Part shown: in pieces, positions 32,838 through 45,209 of the stretch
Numbering within the stretch: the stretch's first letter is position 1
Layout of the letters: the number at the start of each line of letters is the position of its first letter
From: Lentinus brumalis
Taxonomy: Eukaryota > Basidiomycota > Agaricomycetes > Polyporales > Polyporaceae
Direction: 5' to 3'
Assembly (NCBI GenBank): GCA_001792895.1
Contig: MARA01000001.1
Location: forward strand, 1,736,001-1,800,000
Length of the DNA stretch: 64,000 nucleotides
Notes under the pieces: model-generated
What the model was told of the DNA's origin: nothing
Seen by the model: only the letters and a program-made list of their open reading frames with translations
Database searches by the model: none
Program-made: the position numbers and the translations under genes

Positions 32838-35800
32838 GGCCGTACCCGCCTCCCCCTACAAATATCGCGACCGCCGGTGGATTGGTTGCCGCGATGGACT
32901 GTCCGTTCCCCGCGTCTCACAAAGGCATAGACCCTAGACTGGGCGGTCCATATTTCCGTCATGACTGGAGCGTTCCGACAGGTAGCCATTTGCCACGACC
33001 GCCTGCATTGCCACGGCGCGGAAGAGCTGGAATGGGCTCTCGGGGCGTGCGTCAACTCCTCATCATCCCAGGATCATCGGGACGGACTCGGAGGGATGTG
33101 GCTGCAACGCGATGATTGTGTCGCCGTTCATCCAGCCTCCGAGGGAGTTTGAATCGGCCCAAAATACGCCCTCCGGTGTACCATACAACGACCGGTCGGC
33201 CTTGGTATGGGTCGGACGCTCCGGGATGCGTCAAGGGGAGGTGAAGCGCGCAATTTACAGAAGACGCGCGAGCGGACCGCGCGATACCGCCGTGCTGGGA
33301 ACAAAACATCTCGGCGTGAGATGCCTCCTGCGCTGCCTCCCGTTCATTATAATTGGTCATGCCAGCAACATCACACTGGCGAAGGATGGGTTGGATGAGT
33401 TATACAAGTCACTCGGCTATGGAAAGCGTCTCACCTTTCCACTTCGGCAGTCTTCTTGACGAGCGCACCGGGAAAAGCAACCGCTCCCCGACCAGAACGG
33501 ACACGGCCTCCTCGTACGCGTGTGGTTCAACGTGTCATCCCAGACTCCATGCCAGCCGTCTGACTCGACTACGGCGGCGGACTGCCCGACATATAGGGAC
33601 TATCGGCTGTGATCGACCTACTGTTAATCAGATAAACATACACGCAGACGAGAAAAATGAGAAAACAAAACAAGGTGTCATCATAGAGTAGATGGCCGTG
33701 CAAGAGGACATACCCTGACCTGGACCTGGGGCACATAGCCTCATGCCAGTGTAGGGGACAGAATCCTGCTGAACTGATCTCGAGATAATGGCGAGATGCC
33801 GTCCCTATTTGGGCGCAATCGGTGTAAAGATACTTGGGCTTGCCACCGTGCTATACGTGCGGGCATAATCGTTGTGACTTAAGGATCGATATACCTTGCC
33901 TCAGGACGGGCAGATTCATCCGTTCATCAAGACACGTATGGTCGCTGCATATGGTCGGTCGACCTGTGGTGTGGATCTGCCAGACACTTATTGTGAAGGA
34001 AGTCAATCAACATGCATACTGCACGCCAGAATGAGCAATCCTTGCCTTCGAATGATATCCGGCGAAACCGATGTGACATGTGGCGGTCCAGGTGGTACGA
34101 GGTTGGATGTTACTTGTTCACAACGGAGACGACGAAGAGAGCGTAGTACTCGAGTGCCCGTTGCCAGTGCTTCTAGAAGATCCGACAGCAATGCAGTTGT
34201 TGTGAGCAAACACCCACGAATCGACCAATGCCAGTGTAAGCACCCTTGTTGCCTTAAGATTGGAATGCTGTTGTTACCACATGCGAATGCGAGCAGCGCG
34301 GAAGACGCGGGACAGTTGAGGAGATGCCGGTGGTTCCATATCCTGCTTGCAGTCACGCTGTCCAAGCAGCGACATAATGAGTGTTGGAAGCAAGTGTCAA
34401 CACGCAACCGCGACTGCCACAAACCGGTGGTATCGCTCGCCGGAACATTCCGAAGTGGGCGTCTACACTAGGTGTGCCACGGCCAGCAGGTTAACCTGAA
34501 CAAGTTCGACGCCCACGCAACCCTCTCTGTCACCGTTCGCCCAGGCCCCATCTCAGCCTCATCCAGATTTGCAGATTCTTTTTTGCCGTGGTACGTTACT
34601 GGCGCTCAAGCAGGAGTGATCTCAAAGTTCGACTCTGGCATTGTGTTGCCAGTTCCCCGCTTCAGTTGTCAAAATCGTTCGAGTGCGACGGTGTTTGTTG
34701 TGCTAAAAGCTTCGAGATCGTTACTCTCCGAGCCCGTGCATCGTGCGACGTGGCGTGGGATGGGTTAGTGGGTAAGTACTCAGTCGTGCTTTCGGCGTCA
34801 GTACAGTCTAGACTCACGCGAAGTTCTCAACATGGTCTGTCAGGTACTTGCGTGAACATGAGTACTAGCGGCAGCAATACTTGGATCGGCAAAAGACATT
34901 ACCGGCAAATGGACATCTCCACCGTGGATGTTACGACATAGTGGCTCCCATTTGAGTGTAGTTCATGTCGAACATCCGTAAGTGCAGGGAAAATTCGGGA
35001 TGAGACAGGATCTCGTGGTACCTTGACTCTACCATTCCCCCTTATGATACTCACTATTTTATCCCTTTCAGGCGTGCCCAAGACGCGCAGTCGTGCGTCA
35101 TCCCGCTGGGCGAAACTCTACGGGTGCGCCCATGCAGGGTGCCGCCGCGCACGCACTGGCTCTGCCGACTCGTGGCTGTAGGCAGCGCGCCAGATACGGA
35201 CCACAAGGCGGGCACTGTGGGACTTCTCTCAATCTTCTACCTTACCGCAAAATGATACAGTATCTCTCGCACGGATCATGGGGAACCCACCACTCATGTG
35301 TGCTCGCGTCAGCAGCGGCTGACACGGACGCGTAATCACGTCCACGGTTCGCAGGCCGCACCTCGAAACTGAAGGTCAGTCCATTATTATGAATTACCGA
35401 GATCTTTTGGCATCTCCTTGCATCTCTGCGACCCTGCGTTAGATCTGTAGATCCGAAGGGACTCCCAGAGGTGCGCTTGACTGAACGTCTCAGCGCGGCG
35501 TCTTGTGGGACCTTCCCTCGATGCCCCGATCTCGCATCAGCGGTCCAAAATTCACCAGGCCCGTGTGCTGACTGCGTCTTGGACCGAGGCATCCTCCGAC
35601 CGGAGGGTCCGCATCACCTCGTTGTGTCCCGTCTCAGGATATGTTGCTTGCGAGGATGGTGCCCACGGCAGCTGTACTCTTCCCGAAATCGGACGCGTCT
35701 CCGGCGTTCGTAACGGTATCCGCAGGACCCCGTTAGGCGGCGCTGACGTTGGCGAGTGATGACTCGCCGTCGAGCGGTTGGTCTATATCGAGCGGAGCGC

Positions 35801-36575
35801 CGCTACAACGGTAGTTCTGCATTCAAAATCCTCTGCGGGCAGAACCTTGCTCCGAAGTTCACCAAGATTTGCTTTACCTTCTTCTGCACAGCAATACTAT
35901 GGAAGCAATGTCGCGGAGTTGGGGTCACAATTAGCCATACCGCAAACAGCAGGTAGGTTATTACTCTCAGGTCCGAGGGAGCTCCCAGGCATTCGCCGGA
36001 CGCCTGCCTGGTGACGTCCCAGCGTCAGCATGAATGCCTCCGGCGGAGAGCCAAACTGCGCCATACGCCCACGCCTTTTGTCAACAGACAGGAACAGAAC
36101 AACTGGCGCCACACTGCATGCGGTAAGACCTGCCAGTGGTCGGTCCTGTGGGCGAATATTCCTTGTGCGCCCACTAGGCCGCGGCCCCCAAAGCTGCCGT
36201 TGTGGCGACAGCTACTCGCTATCGTTCAGGTCATCTGATGGGCTCGGTCCTTCCATGCCATGAGTGCTGTCATGAACTAGTGTGCACATAATATGGCGGT
36301 ATAGTTCCGATTATGATGTGTGGCGCATTAAATACACTACAGATTATGCTTCTCGAATCCTGTATCTCGGAACACAATAAGATATCGTAACCTTCCTTCC
36401 ACCCCTCCACTAGATGATGTTGCGCATGAAACGATCCGTCAGCACCGGCGTGATCGTCATAAGATAATGTTCGTCTGTGGCGTTGTCAACCGGTACATGT
36501 CGCCCGGGTACTGTCAAGCTGCGAAGCGTATTGTCAGTCCGCGGCCCAGACTGAGTGTACCATCAAAGACGTACC
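32838..36575. other. Gene-poor stretch between the two terpene synthases
   Basis: About 3.7 kb with no gene I can support. Open frames of 60-190 codons occur on both strands but overlap each other, show no splice logic and no family motif. No P450, oxidoreductase or transporter of a terpene cluster is visible, and no clear terminal repeats or reverse transcriptase/transposase motifs. It may contain old transposon debris too decayed to see by eye. Confidence 0.4.
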
Positions 36576-37718
36576 TCAGTGCTGTCGTTCTTGCTCGTTC
36601 CCGTGCTCCCGCGGGCGCAGCAGGACTACCCTGTTTTCCCGAACCCGTCTGTGTTCCGAGCCGAAGTAACGTTGGCTCTCAAAACTCCATTCGAGGTTGC
36701 CGATTACCCAGTGCTCCATTGCAGCGACATATTGTGCGACCGCGGAGTCGACACCGGACCCATACGATGGGAGGCGGGTCTTCGTCTCCGTGAATCGATC
36801 CATTAGGACCCGGAAGTGCTCGCCTACGAGGTCCGAGGCTGCCTGGAGGTCGATGTTCTTCTCGCGCATGAGCACGGTGACGATATTGTTGCCGGAGTGG
36901 CCCTTAGCCTGCTCCATGTTGTAAGAGTAGACGTCCTGCATGTCGCATGTCAGTATCAAGCGTGATGATCAGCATAGTAGCGTGGTAGCGCTTACGTTAG
37001 ACCAGCAAACCATGTCGGCGGCGGCCCAGTAGAGGGTCATGAATTGCTCGTCCTGGAACACGGTGTCCGGAAGGTCGACACCAAGCACGAACTCAAACAA
37101 GCCGAAGCACAGTCGGATTGCGCTATTCTCACGGCGGAGGGACTGGAACGCGGTCGCGTCGAGGACCTCGCCCCGCTCTCTAAGCTCGGCTTCCCGCGCC
37201 ACAGCGTTAACGTAGTCGACGCAGTGGATGAGGAACCGCCGGTAGCAACGGGGACCGGCGTATTCCAGTAGACGCTGCTTGAATCTATGACATGTCGAAG
37301 TCAGTCAGCATCGGTTGACAGGCCGCGGACATTGGCAAGAGACGTACTCCCGAGTCATCTGGGCAAGAGCAGAGCCGTCATCCCAGTCAGGGTAGCGCAT
37401 GGCGTTCAGGAACACCTCGCCTGTATGACGTGCTCCTTGCCCGTCTTGGTCGTCGCTTACTTCATCGACCACGAAGAGCAGATTGACGAAGTCGCAACAG
37501 GTCCTGAACTGATCGTATCCAGCATAGGGATAGGTGTGGGAGACGAGGAGTTCGTTGCTCCCCTGGAGGAAGAATGCCTGTTTGCTTCCTTTGAACATGT
37601 GGTAGCCGTTAACCCATGCGCGCGATTCGGCGCAGGCCTGAGCGTAGTGAGGACTGGTAGATCCCTTGAGAGGGCAGACTGCAAGGAGATCGGGAAGTGT
37701 GAATTGGTGAGCAGACAT
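36576..37718 (-). CDS. Sesquiterpene synthase 2 (clade III type)
   Basis: Exons 37348-37718, 36996-37284, 36576-36935; 339 residues. Paralogue of the gene at 31.5-32.7 kb: same strand, same three-exon layout, with exon 2 (289 nt) and exon 3 (360 nt) the same length. Metal-binding motif DEVSD ([14 protein letters not shown]), [19 protein letters not shown] triad [14 protein letters not shown] split at the exon border, and FESQRYFG near the C-terminus. All residues needed for ionising farnesyl diphosphate are present. Divergence from copy 1 is spread over the whole protein, including the pocket-lining helices, so a different product is plausible. Confidence 0.93.
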
Positions 37719-37785
37719 CGTCGGGTAGCGAAGTAGGGCGTATGTGTGAAGCTGTCGATGAGCTATCCACCATTCGACGAGGAGT

Positions 37786-37792
37786 CTTTATA
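37786..37792 (-). promoter_or_regulatory. TATA box of sesquiterpene synthase 2
   Basis: TATAAAG on the minus strand, about 70 bases upstream of the ATG at 37718. Confidence 0.45.
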
Positions 37793-40552
37793 CTTACCTC
37801 CGCTAGCGTGAGCCGTGCCGGAAGAGTGACCTGGAAACCGCTAAGATTTCTTGAATTGCAACATGAGTAACCCACATTTGGTCTACGCAGAAAATATAGC
37901 CGAAGGCGGGAACCCATTTGCGATCGAGTTCACGGATGATCTTGCCAATGCTGCTGCGAACATTCTGTAACGCAGATGCCAGATTTTGTCACCGCGAGCA
38001 TACGGATCTCGCGCAAGATTGCTCCCATGATCTCTCGCGCTGAGCAAGCTCTTGCACCGCAACGTCCGCAGCTGGAAACAGGTGCCCGAAAGTCAAACGT
38101 TTGGGACCCGTTGAACTTGAGTGACCCACCCGGTGAATCGGGGACCGCTCACCGCACCGGCGCTCCAACGGGCTATGCCATCGTATGCCCGACGACTGTC
38201 AGAGGGAAGCGCCGCGCTTGGACTTTACTTGCAGGGGACCTTCGGGGTTTACGAGGACGGCGCGAGGCACGTTGAAACTAGCGCTAATGGCAGCCTGTTG
38301 GACAAGGGGTGTCGATCACCAAATGTCTATCCTAGATTCGCTTGGTTACGCACCGGTTAAGGGGCGAGCCATCGCATAAGGCAAGAGGATCTCGGGATGC
38401 GAACCCCTGCTCGATCAAGTCCAATGAGAAGGCGTGGGTGCGGGTCCGCACATATGGACCGAGCGCCGGCATCCGCCGATGACCTGTTTTCGAGTGAGGA
38501 ACGGTGCGAAACCCAAGCGAAACCGCGCATATCGACGGGCACGCACTTGTTCGGGGATAGGCTATCTTGCGGAGGGCACTGATTGCAGAGGATGCCGCTG
38601 CCTTGCTCGCACGCTATTGTCACCAGCCGTTTGAGACCGCACAGCAAATGCGCGGCCCTGCGCGAGCGGATGGACCTGGTGCACTTTTGCAGCGCCACGA
38701 GAGGCGCATGCTTTGTCCCGTGTTCGCCATGCTGCAACGCTCGTAAATCGCGCCCGAATCCTAGTGTTTCAGTCGATACGGTAGACTTGCTCCAATGAAC
38801 TCACCGAGTCACTCGCTGGCGGTCGGGCATAGACATCGGAGCGCCCTGCGAGTAGCAAGATCAACAACAGTTCTCGCTCATGATGTGCGAAAATGGTTAC
38901 AGTTGCGGCCCGGTAGCAGAGCTAAAACAAAGTCGACAGGAACATTGTACGTTGCTATCGTGCTGTTCGGTGGATGCCAGGATGTTGCCTGAACTTTGAA
39001 GGTTCCCAATCTGGTCTGTACCCGGAGTGTACTGCCACTGCGAGCTTCAATTAGTGAAAGATCTCCGAAGTATGCAGGATTGTCGTGAAGTCACCTGTGC
39101 AACTGACATGAGCTTGGCCTACTAGTTGGGCGCTCAGCGGTGAAGGGGGCCGGAGATTACGTCGCATCCAACAGCGGTGACCTGAACAGCCATCCACGAC
39201 GGAGTAATCATAGCGCCATCTCGTCCGTCGCTACGAGGTGCAGAGAACAGTCACGTTGCGGCAGGGAGCCCTTGTGCCACTCACCGCACCCGAATGCACC
39301 AGGAGGCGGCGTAATCAATTCCAAAAGATCTCTCGGGACCCCTCGCGCAATCGTGCCTCTCATCATTTCATGTCTGTGGAAAGACATCCGACGGCAGCGG
39401 CGGCTTTCGTACAACACTGTTCGCTAAATGCAGCGGGAGCGAACAGTGGCAATTTGATGAGCTAGACCGACAAGGCTGTGGTTAACGGACAGGTCCTTGG
39501 TGCAACCAGGAGACCTGCATCACGTATGTTAGCGATGCTGCTATTGAACGGCGGGACCCCCGACCCAAAGCGTATGGTCACGGAGGCATAAGGATCAGGC
39601 TCGACACACGAAGCTAGTCCGTAGGCCACTACTCGCGAACGCGTATGTTTGGGGTTGGGATACGTGAGAACCCGAAAGTGAGCAGCTCACCCGATCGACG
39701 AGAACTCCATCTCCTCCTGAACCGCGCTGCGGGAGGTTTCCAGACGTCTTGGTGCTTCGGCGGTGTCGCGGACGGCGAAAGGGATGGTGCCGCTGAGATC
39801 TTGCGAGATGGCCGTGCTACATGGAGCCCCAAGAGCCGATGTCGCGACCGCCTGTTCGAAGCCAGCGAGCGGTGGAATGTCCCCGGGTTCGGCTAGGCTG
39901 AAGTCGACAGTCTGCCTGCGGCTGAACTCGTCATGGGTAGCGGAAGAGACTCACAATATGGCCAAACACAGACAGGCGCGCCGGCTCGAGGAAGCGCGGC
40001 GACGTCGTCGTGCTACTTCTCGCTGTCGAGCCTCGCAGCATCCAATACCGAGCTCTCTTCAACCTCAGAAAGATGGCCGCGGAGAGACCAGCAGGTATGG
40101 GAACGAAGAGGTCCGCGGCTATCCTGAGGGAAAATATGTCAGGGAGGACGACACTCACAGCCAGGACGGTGTGCGATTATCCCGCACTTTCCCCACGCGG
40201 ACTGCAAAATGACTGCGCTCTAGAAGAGACGGCAGCATGTCAACGTCATCTCGGGCATCTATGGGGTGGCACTCACTTCTCAGCACTGCCAGCGCGATAT
40301 TGGCTGATAATGGGGGAGCAGACGATCTTAGAAATGACGGCGGACAAACATCACTTCCACGGACAGGTTTCGATTGCGAACAGTGGCATCAGGAGAATAT
40401 ACAATGCTGAAGGTGAGCGAAAACAGGAGGAATGGATGCTACATGGCAGGCGACGATCGAGTGCAAAGAGAAGCTAGCAAGGACACCGGACCCTCGAGGC
40501 CGAACTGGATGAACGACGGCGCGGGCTGGCGAATAAAAATACGCGGAGGGGA
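37793..40552. other. Gene-poor stretch right of the terpene synthases
   Basis: About 2.8 kb between synthase 2 and RPB5 with no supported gene on either strand. Small overlapping frames only. No transposon protein motif or array of repeats noticed by eye. Confidence 0.4.
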
Positions 40553-41780
40553 CTAGAAGCAGATACGATAGCTGGCGTAACGACCGCTGGTTTCACTTGG
40601 CCTTGTAATTTTCACGACGTTGCCTCGCTTGAGACCGTAATAGCGGGCAACTGGATCGGCCAGCTGGATACGGGGAAGCTGGGTCTCTTTCAGCCGGCTT
40701 GAGGCTGATGTCAGTGTGCTCCATGGCAGATACCGGTGCAAGGTACGCACTAGGTCTCTAATAGTTCCTTTTTCTGCTCTGGCGTGAGAACTTCGTGCTT
40801 CGGCACCAGAGTGTGGTGGGTGATGTTGACGAGTAGGTCCGATTCCGAAAACTCTTCCAGCCTGAACTGACTTGCCATGGCTACGATCACCTATGCATAG
40901 GACGGCGTTCAGGATGTGTCTATATTATGATCTAGTCAAGGTGTCAACAAACCTTGCGAGCAGAAGGAGTCATGTTCCCAGGGAAGACGATGATGCCCTG
41001 CTGGATGTTCTTCTCTTCCAAAATATTGACCAACCTGATGAGCGCAAATGAGAAAGCGTTGGATGGGTTGTACAAAACGCATACGCACTTTCTCATCGTC
41101 TTGATGCCCACGCTCTTCTCATCCGTAAAGAAGACGAAGATTTGCAGCATGGGGTTGTCTCGGTGGTTTGTGAAGAAGTTCAGCTGACTCCGGCTGCGAA
41201 ACGGTTAGGACTGGATCCAACAGCGTGGCACAAGGCGCACATGCACTGGCCGGCTGGTGAAATACGCGAAAATATATGGAGGGAACCGATACTTGTCGCG
41301 AATGGGGCTATGTAACCTCCCGAACGTACACCGCGCTGAAAGGAAGGCGAGAAAGACGGATTTGTTTGATTCCCGGACACATCGCCCTTCAAAAGAGGGA
41401 CAGCAACGTTGTTGGTGGACATGCGTGGCGATGTACCTGAGAACCAGTGTGGTCCCCACAACTGCCCCAAACCCCAAAGCAGATACACCATACTCTCCCG
41501 AACTCCGACGTTCTCCGTCCAAGCCCAGGAACCTGACAGATAACATCGAAAAGGACACACTCACTCTACATTCCCACTTTGACTGGCATAATGCGATCGA
41601 AAGGTCGCCAGATCCATGTTAATCTCGTCGTCCGAGACTTGGAACCCCTGGCGATGCGGGTGAGCATCGGCAAAGAATAGTATGATTGGTGGCACTCACC
41701 CTATCCTTTACCAGCTCATGAATCGTGCGATTCACCTTCCAAAGCCTCGCAGACTCCTCTTGCTCTCCGGGGGTGGCCAT
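40553..41780 (-). CDS. RPB5: RNA polymerases I/II/III shared subunit Rpb5 (RPABC1)
   Basis: Exons 41700-41780, 41565-41647, 41089-41193, 40953-41034, 40751-40890, 40553-40697; 211 residues, the family length. N-terminal jaw domain: [58 protein letters not shown]-terminal assembly domain: [57 protein letters not shown]. Intron 2 (41194-41564) is 371 nt and partly open, so automatic models may split the gene. Intron 5 (40698-40750) ends in CAAG. All phases close. Divergent with SWD2 (about 110 bases apart). Confidence 0.95.
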
Positions 41781-41888
41781 AGCAATCGTGGTGGTGGTAC
41801 AGAGTCAAGACGCGCACGAATTTCGCTTCCGAGCGCGGGCGCGTAAAGCGTTCAGTCCCTTACCTCCATGCCGCCACAGTCAACGACG

Positions 41889-43258
41889 ATGAACAACAGT
41901 GACTCCTCGACAGTCGTCCTGACCACGTCAATCATGGTATTTACTTATACAATCTGCACTGCGTGCTGTGCCTGAGAGTCTACGCCAGAGCAAGCTTAAG
42001 GCGGCGAAAGTGTTCAAGACTGCTGTCGAGCCCGCAGCACCGTCCTCGCCTGGACAGGGCTCGCGCTCGCCTTCGCAGCAACAGGGACCAAGACACATCA
42101 CGGGATTGAGCTTTGATGATAGAGGGGATCAGTGTATCACTGCTGGAGAGGACGAGACGTTCAGACTGTATAACTGTAAATCCGGCAAGCGAGTTCTATT
42201 CGTCCTGCAGACGCCACTTGCGTGAACTGACCTTACCTGGTGTACTTTCGCCATGTAGGCAAGTAAAAGTGCTATACTCTAAGAAGTATGGCGTGGACCT
42301 GCCTCGTTTCACGCACAAGAACACCGCAATCATCCATGCTTCCACCAAAGAGGACGATACCATCCGGTATCACTCACTGCACGACAACAAGTACCTCCAG
42401 TACTTCAAGGGTCACAAAGGACGCGTTGTCTCACTCGAAATGTCGCCCATCGATGACGGGTTCATGTCTGGTTCGGAGGACAAGACTGTACGACTGTGGG
42501 ACCTACGCTCGCCCAACTGCCGAGGACTACTCAACCTCCCTGCCTCCCCCGTCGTAGCATATGACACTTCTGGTCTCGTTTTCGCCGTCGGCGTGAACCA
42601 GTATTCACGCATCCTCCTCTATGACCAAGCGAACTTCGACAAGGCCCCCTTCCTGACCATCACACTCGAAGACCCCTCACTGACCCGGATCAGCTATCCA
42701 CCACGGGCTATTTACATGACATCGCTGTCATTCTCCACGGATGGCAAGTACCTATTGGTCGGTTGCTCTGGGGACGCGCACTACGTAATGGACGCGTTCG
42801 AGGGGCACTTGCTCGCGAAGCTGGAGGGGCACAAAGGGCTAGAACGGCGAAGGCTAGAGGCACAGCCTACCATGGAACCGTCCCGAGGGTGCAGCGGGGA
42901 AGAGGTGTCGTGGACGCCTGATAGCAAATTCGTCGTCAGCGGCAGCCTGGATGGGAGGATCTGCGTATGGGACTTGTCCAACCTGGAGGGGAAACAGGGC
43001 CCGATCAACCTGAAGGCGGAAACACGCCCTTTGCAGCCCTTCGCTGTGCTGGAAGGGCACCCAGGCCCGTCAAGATGTGTCAAATTTAACCCCCGACTTG
43101 CTATGATGGCGTCGGCTGGCGCAGAACTTGTGAGTCCAATTCGTTCTTACGTCTTTGCCGGGGAATTTGACCGTGTTCCTGTACCGCAGGCTTTCTGGTT
43201 ACCGGATCCAACCGGTGATCCAGAGGAAGTCGCGAAGGAGCTCCTGAAGAGGAGATGA
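41889..43258 (+). CDS. Swd2-like WD40 subunit of COMPASS and cleavage/polyadenylation factor
   Basis: Exons 41889-41936, 41977-42188, 42259-43129, 43190-43258; 399 residues. Swd2 (human WDR82) links Set1/COMPASS H3K4 methylation to the polymerase and is also in the 3'-end machinery. Family marks: GLSFDDRGDQCITAGEDETF, LYNCKSGK, KKYGVDLPRFTHK, STKEDDTIRYHSLHDNKYLQ, YFKGHKGRVVSLEMSP, SGSEDKTVRLWDLRSP, VFAVGVNQ. Intron 2 is a GC-AG intron (42189-42258), fixed by phase. Intron 3 (43130-43189) is 60 nt, stop-free and in frame. Exon 1 and its GAG acceptor are the weakest part. A Ser/Pro/Gln insert follows the N-terminus. Confidence 0.88.
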
Positions 43259-43812
43259 GGTTGGCGTCATTGCTCCGTCGCTATGGGTGGTTGTGTATCC
43301 TGTTGTCAATGCCACCGCGTCGGTGCCTTGGAGTTCTACGGTAGGATCTGCTAATGCATGGTCGGCTTGCTGTGCCTTCGAGCCCGGCAAGTCCCACTGT
43401 GCCTCTCTCTTGATGTCTGTCGTATGTTGACGTTCTGAGGAATGTATTATGCGGGATACAGCCCCCGTCCCGCAGGCACGGACTGTGTGACTTGCTGGAT
43501 AGAGGTTCCCACTTCTGCTCTTCGCCGAGGGCCAGATTCTGAGCAGACGAGCAGAAGCCCTGTTCATTGCTCTCTACACCGTGTCGCAAAGACAATGCGG
43601 AAGTCCGAGGTATGTGACAACACTAGCTACTTGCGTGGGCCACCAAGCCGACATTGCCTGACAAGCAAGCGCCGATATGCGCGCCAGACGCGCTCGCGCG
43701 ACCACGTGCCATCGCTCTCCGTGACCTGCCAAATATGGCAAGCGGACGTGGCAAAGGATAGGACTCCACTGCTGCCTCCCGATCTCTCCTCAAACTTTGG
43801 TTCTGGCTCACC
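43259..43812. other. Spacer between SWD2 and TRAP-alpha
   Basis: About 550 bases, tandem plus-strand genes on both sides. No supported ORF; holds SWD2 terminator and TRAP-alpha promoter. Confidence 0.4.
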
Positions 43813-44961
43813 ATGCGTCTCTACACTTCGTTCGGACTTGTATTTGGTGCTTTCGCATTCTTTCAGAATGTCGTAGCATGTGCGTATATCGTTGTCACAA
43901 GTACTTGCTTGCCGCAGCGCTGAACGAAGTCTGTCTATGCAGCACCCCTCGAGACGTCATCTGGTGAACCAGTGGTCCTGGCGATTGCGCAGTTCCCAGA
44001 AAGCAACGCGTTTGGTCGTGCGTGTTTCAGTCTTTGTGGTGGTGGGGTCGCGCCGACGGAGCAGTGGATTCTGGACAGACATCGTCAACGGCGAGCGGAA
44101 CACGATCTACCTGTCTATCGAGAACAAGGAGACCGAACGTAATGTCACCCTCAAGAACATCGCTGGCTCCCTGCATCATGTACAGAACAACAAACTGGTC
44201 AAGAATGTACGTCGAACGTGTCTGCGTCATGCTCGCGTGCTCACAGCTTGTACAGCTCACCAAGATGGACTATGGAATCCCCCTGCTTGACGGCGCTCCC
44301 CTGCAGCTGCCCTATGCATTCCACAGCGAGTACGTTGATCTCGCCTTTAGTTCGTGTACCCTCGTTGACGCTTGTTGAACAGGCTGAAGGTACGTTGCAT
44401 ACCGGAAGAGCGCGACAGCCCCTAACATGAAGCATGACCACAGCCGGGCGAGTACAAGTTGAACATTTGGGCGGAGCATGTCACTGAGGTATGTCCTTCG
44501 CATTTTCGCCAATCTTTACTCCGAGTTTGACCTTGGCTCAGGGTCAAACATACCGCGTCACGGCTTATGACTCTATCGTCACCGTTGTCGAACCGGAGGG
44601 CTCCTTCTTTGATATCAAGCTGTACGTCATACTTTGCATACGCAAGCTTCATCTCCTGACGCAGTTCCCTCATAGCTTGTTGACATATCTCATCGCCACC
44701 GGCATACTGGGGGGACTCGGCTACTACACGTACCTCACCCTCGTACCTCAGCCCAAGAAGCGCAAGACTGTTCCTGCGGTTAGCGCACCGGTCGGCACTG
44801 TCACTGCTACTGGCGCTGGCGGATATCAGGAGGAGTGGATCCCGGAGCACCATCTCAAGAAGTCCAAGAAGGCAAAGGCCTCCGGTACTGCAACTAGCGG
44901 AGACGAGGCCAGCGGTGTCGAGAGTGGTACTGAAGGCAGGAGACGCAAGGGGAAGAAGTAG
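43813..44961 (+). CDS. Translocon-associated protein alpha (TRAP-alpha/Irc22 family)
   Basis: Exons 43813-43879, 43943-44017, 44079-44206, 44256-44329, 44383-44389, 44444-44488, 44542-44621, 44676-44961; 253 residues. ER membrane protein beside the Sec61 channel. Visible: signal peptide (LYTSFGLVFGAFAFF) with likely cleavage after VVAS, a lumenal beta domain (VNGERNTIYLSIENKE; a possible glycosylation site NVT; GSLHH; LQLPYAFHSELKPGEYKLNI), one transmembrane helix (LLTYLIATGILGGLGYYTYL) and a basic cytosolic tail ending RRRKGKK, a possible ER-retention tail. Exon 5 is a 7-nt microexon supplying ELK. All phases close. Confidence 0.9.
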
Positions 44962-45209
44962 GGTAGCTCACGGACGGACATGGACGCAAAAGTGACACTT
45001 GGGTACAGATAAGCAGCCACACGCCACGCTGCTGGAGTTGCTTGTATTTCATGCGTACGACGGCTCTGCTTCTGTACTCTTGAGACTCGAACGGCGAGCA
45101 TGTCGATGACGAGCCGGAGCAGTTGGTAATAGGTCAGCGATGAGGTGACCCATGTTTCGAGGGCCAATCCAGCCAGTCATCAGAGGGGATGCGTGGAGAT
45201 ATGATAGGT

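Noticed and set aside
33353..33459. Plus-strand frame containing GLDELYKSLG, reminiscent of the C-terminus of GFP
   Set aside because: Only a seven-residue likeness; nothing upstream resembles GFP and the frame lacks coding character. Chance match.
31491..40552. Full terpene biosynthetic cluster
   Set aside because: No P450, FAD oxidase, transporter or regulator could be recognised around the two synthases; only the synthases are supported.
41205..41622. Open frames within RPB5 intron 2
   Set aside because: RPB5 reads through perfectly when 41194-41564 is spliced; the frames show no family features.
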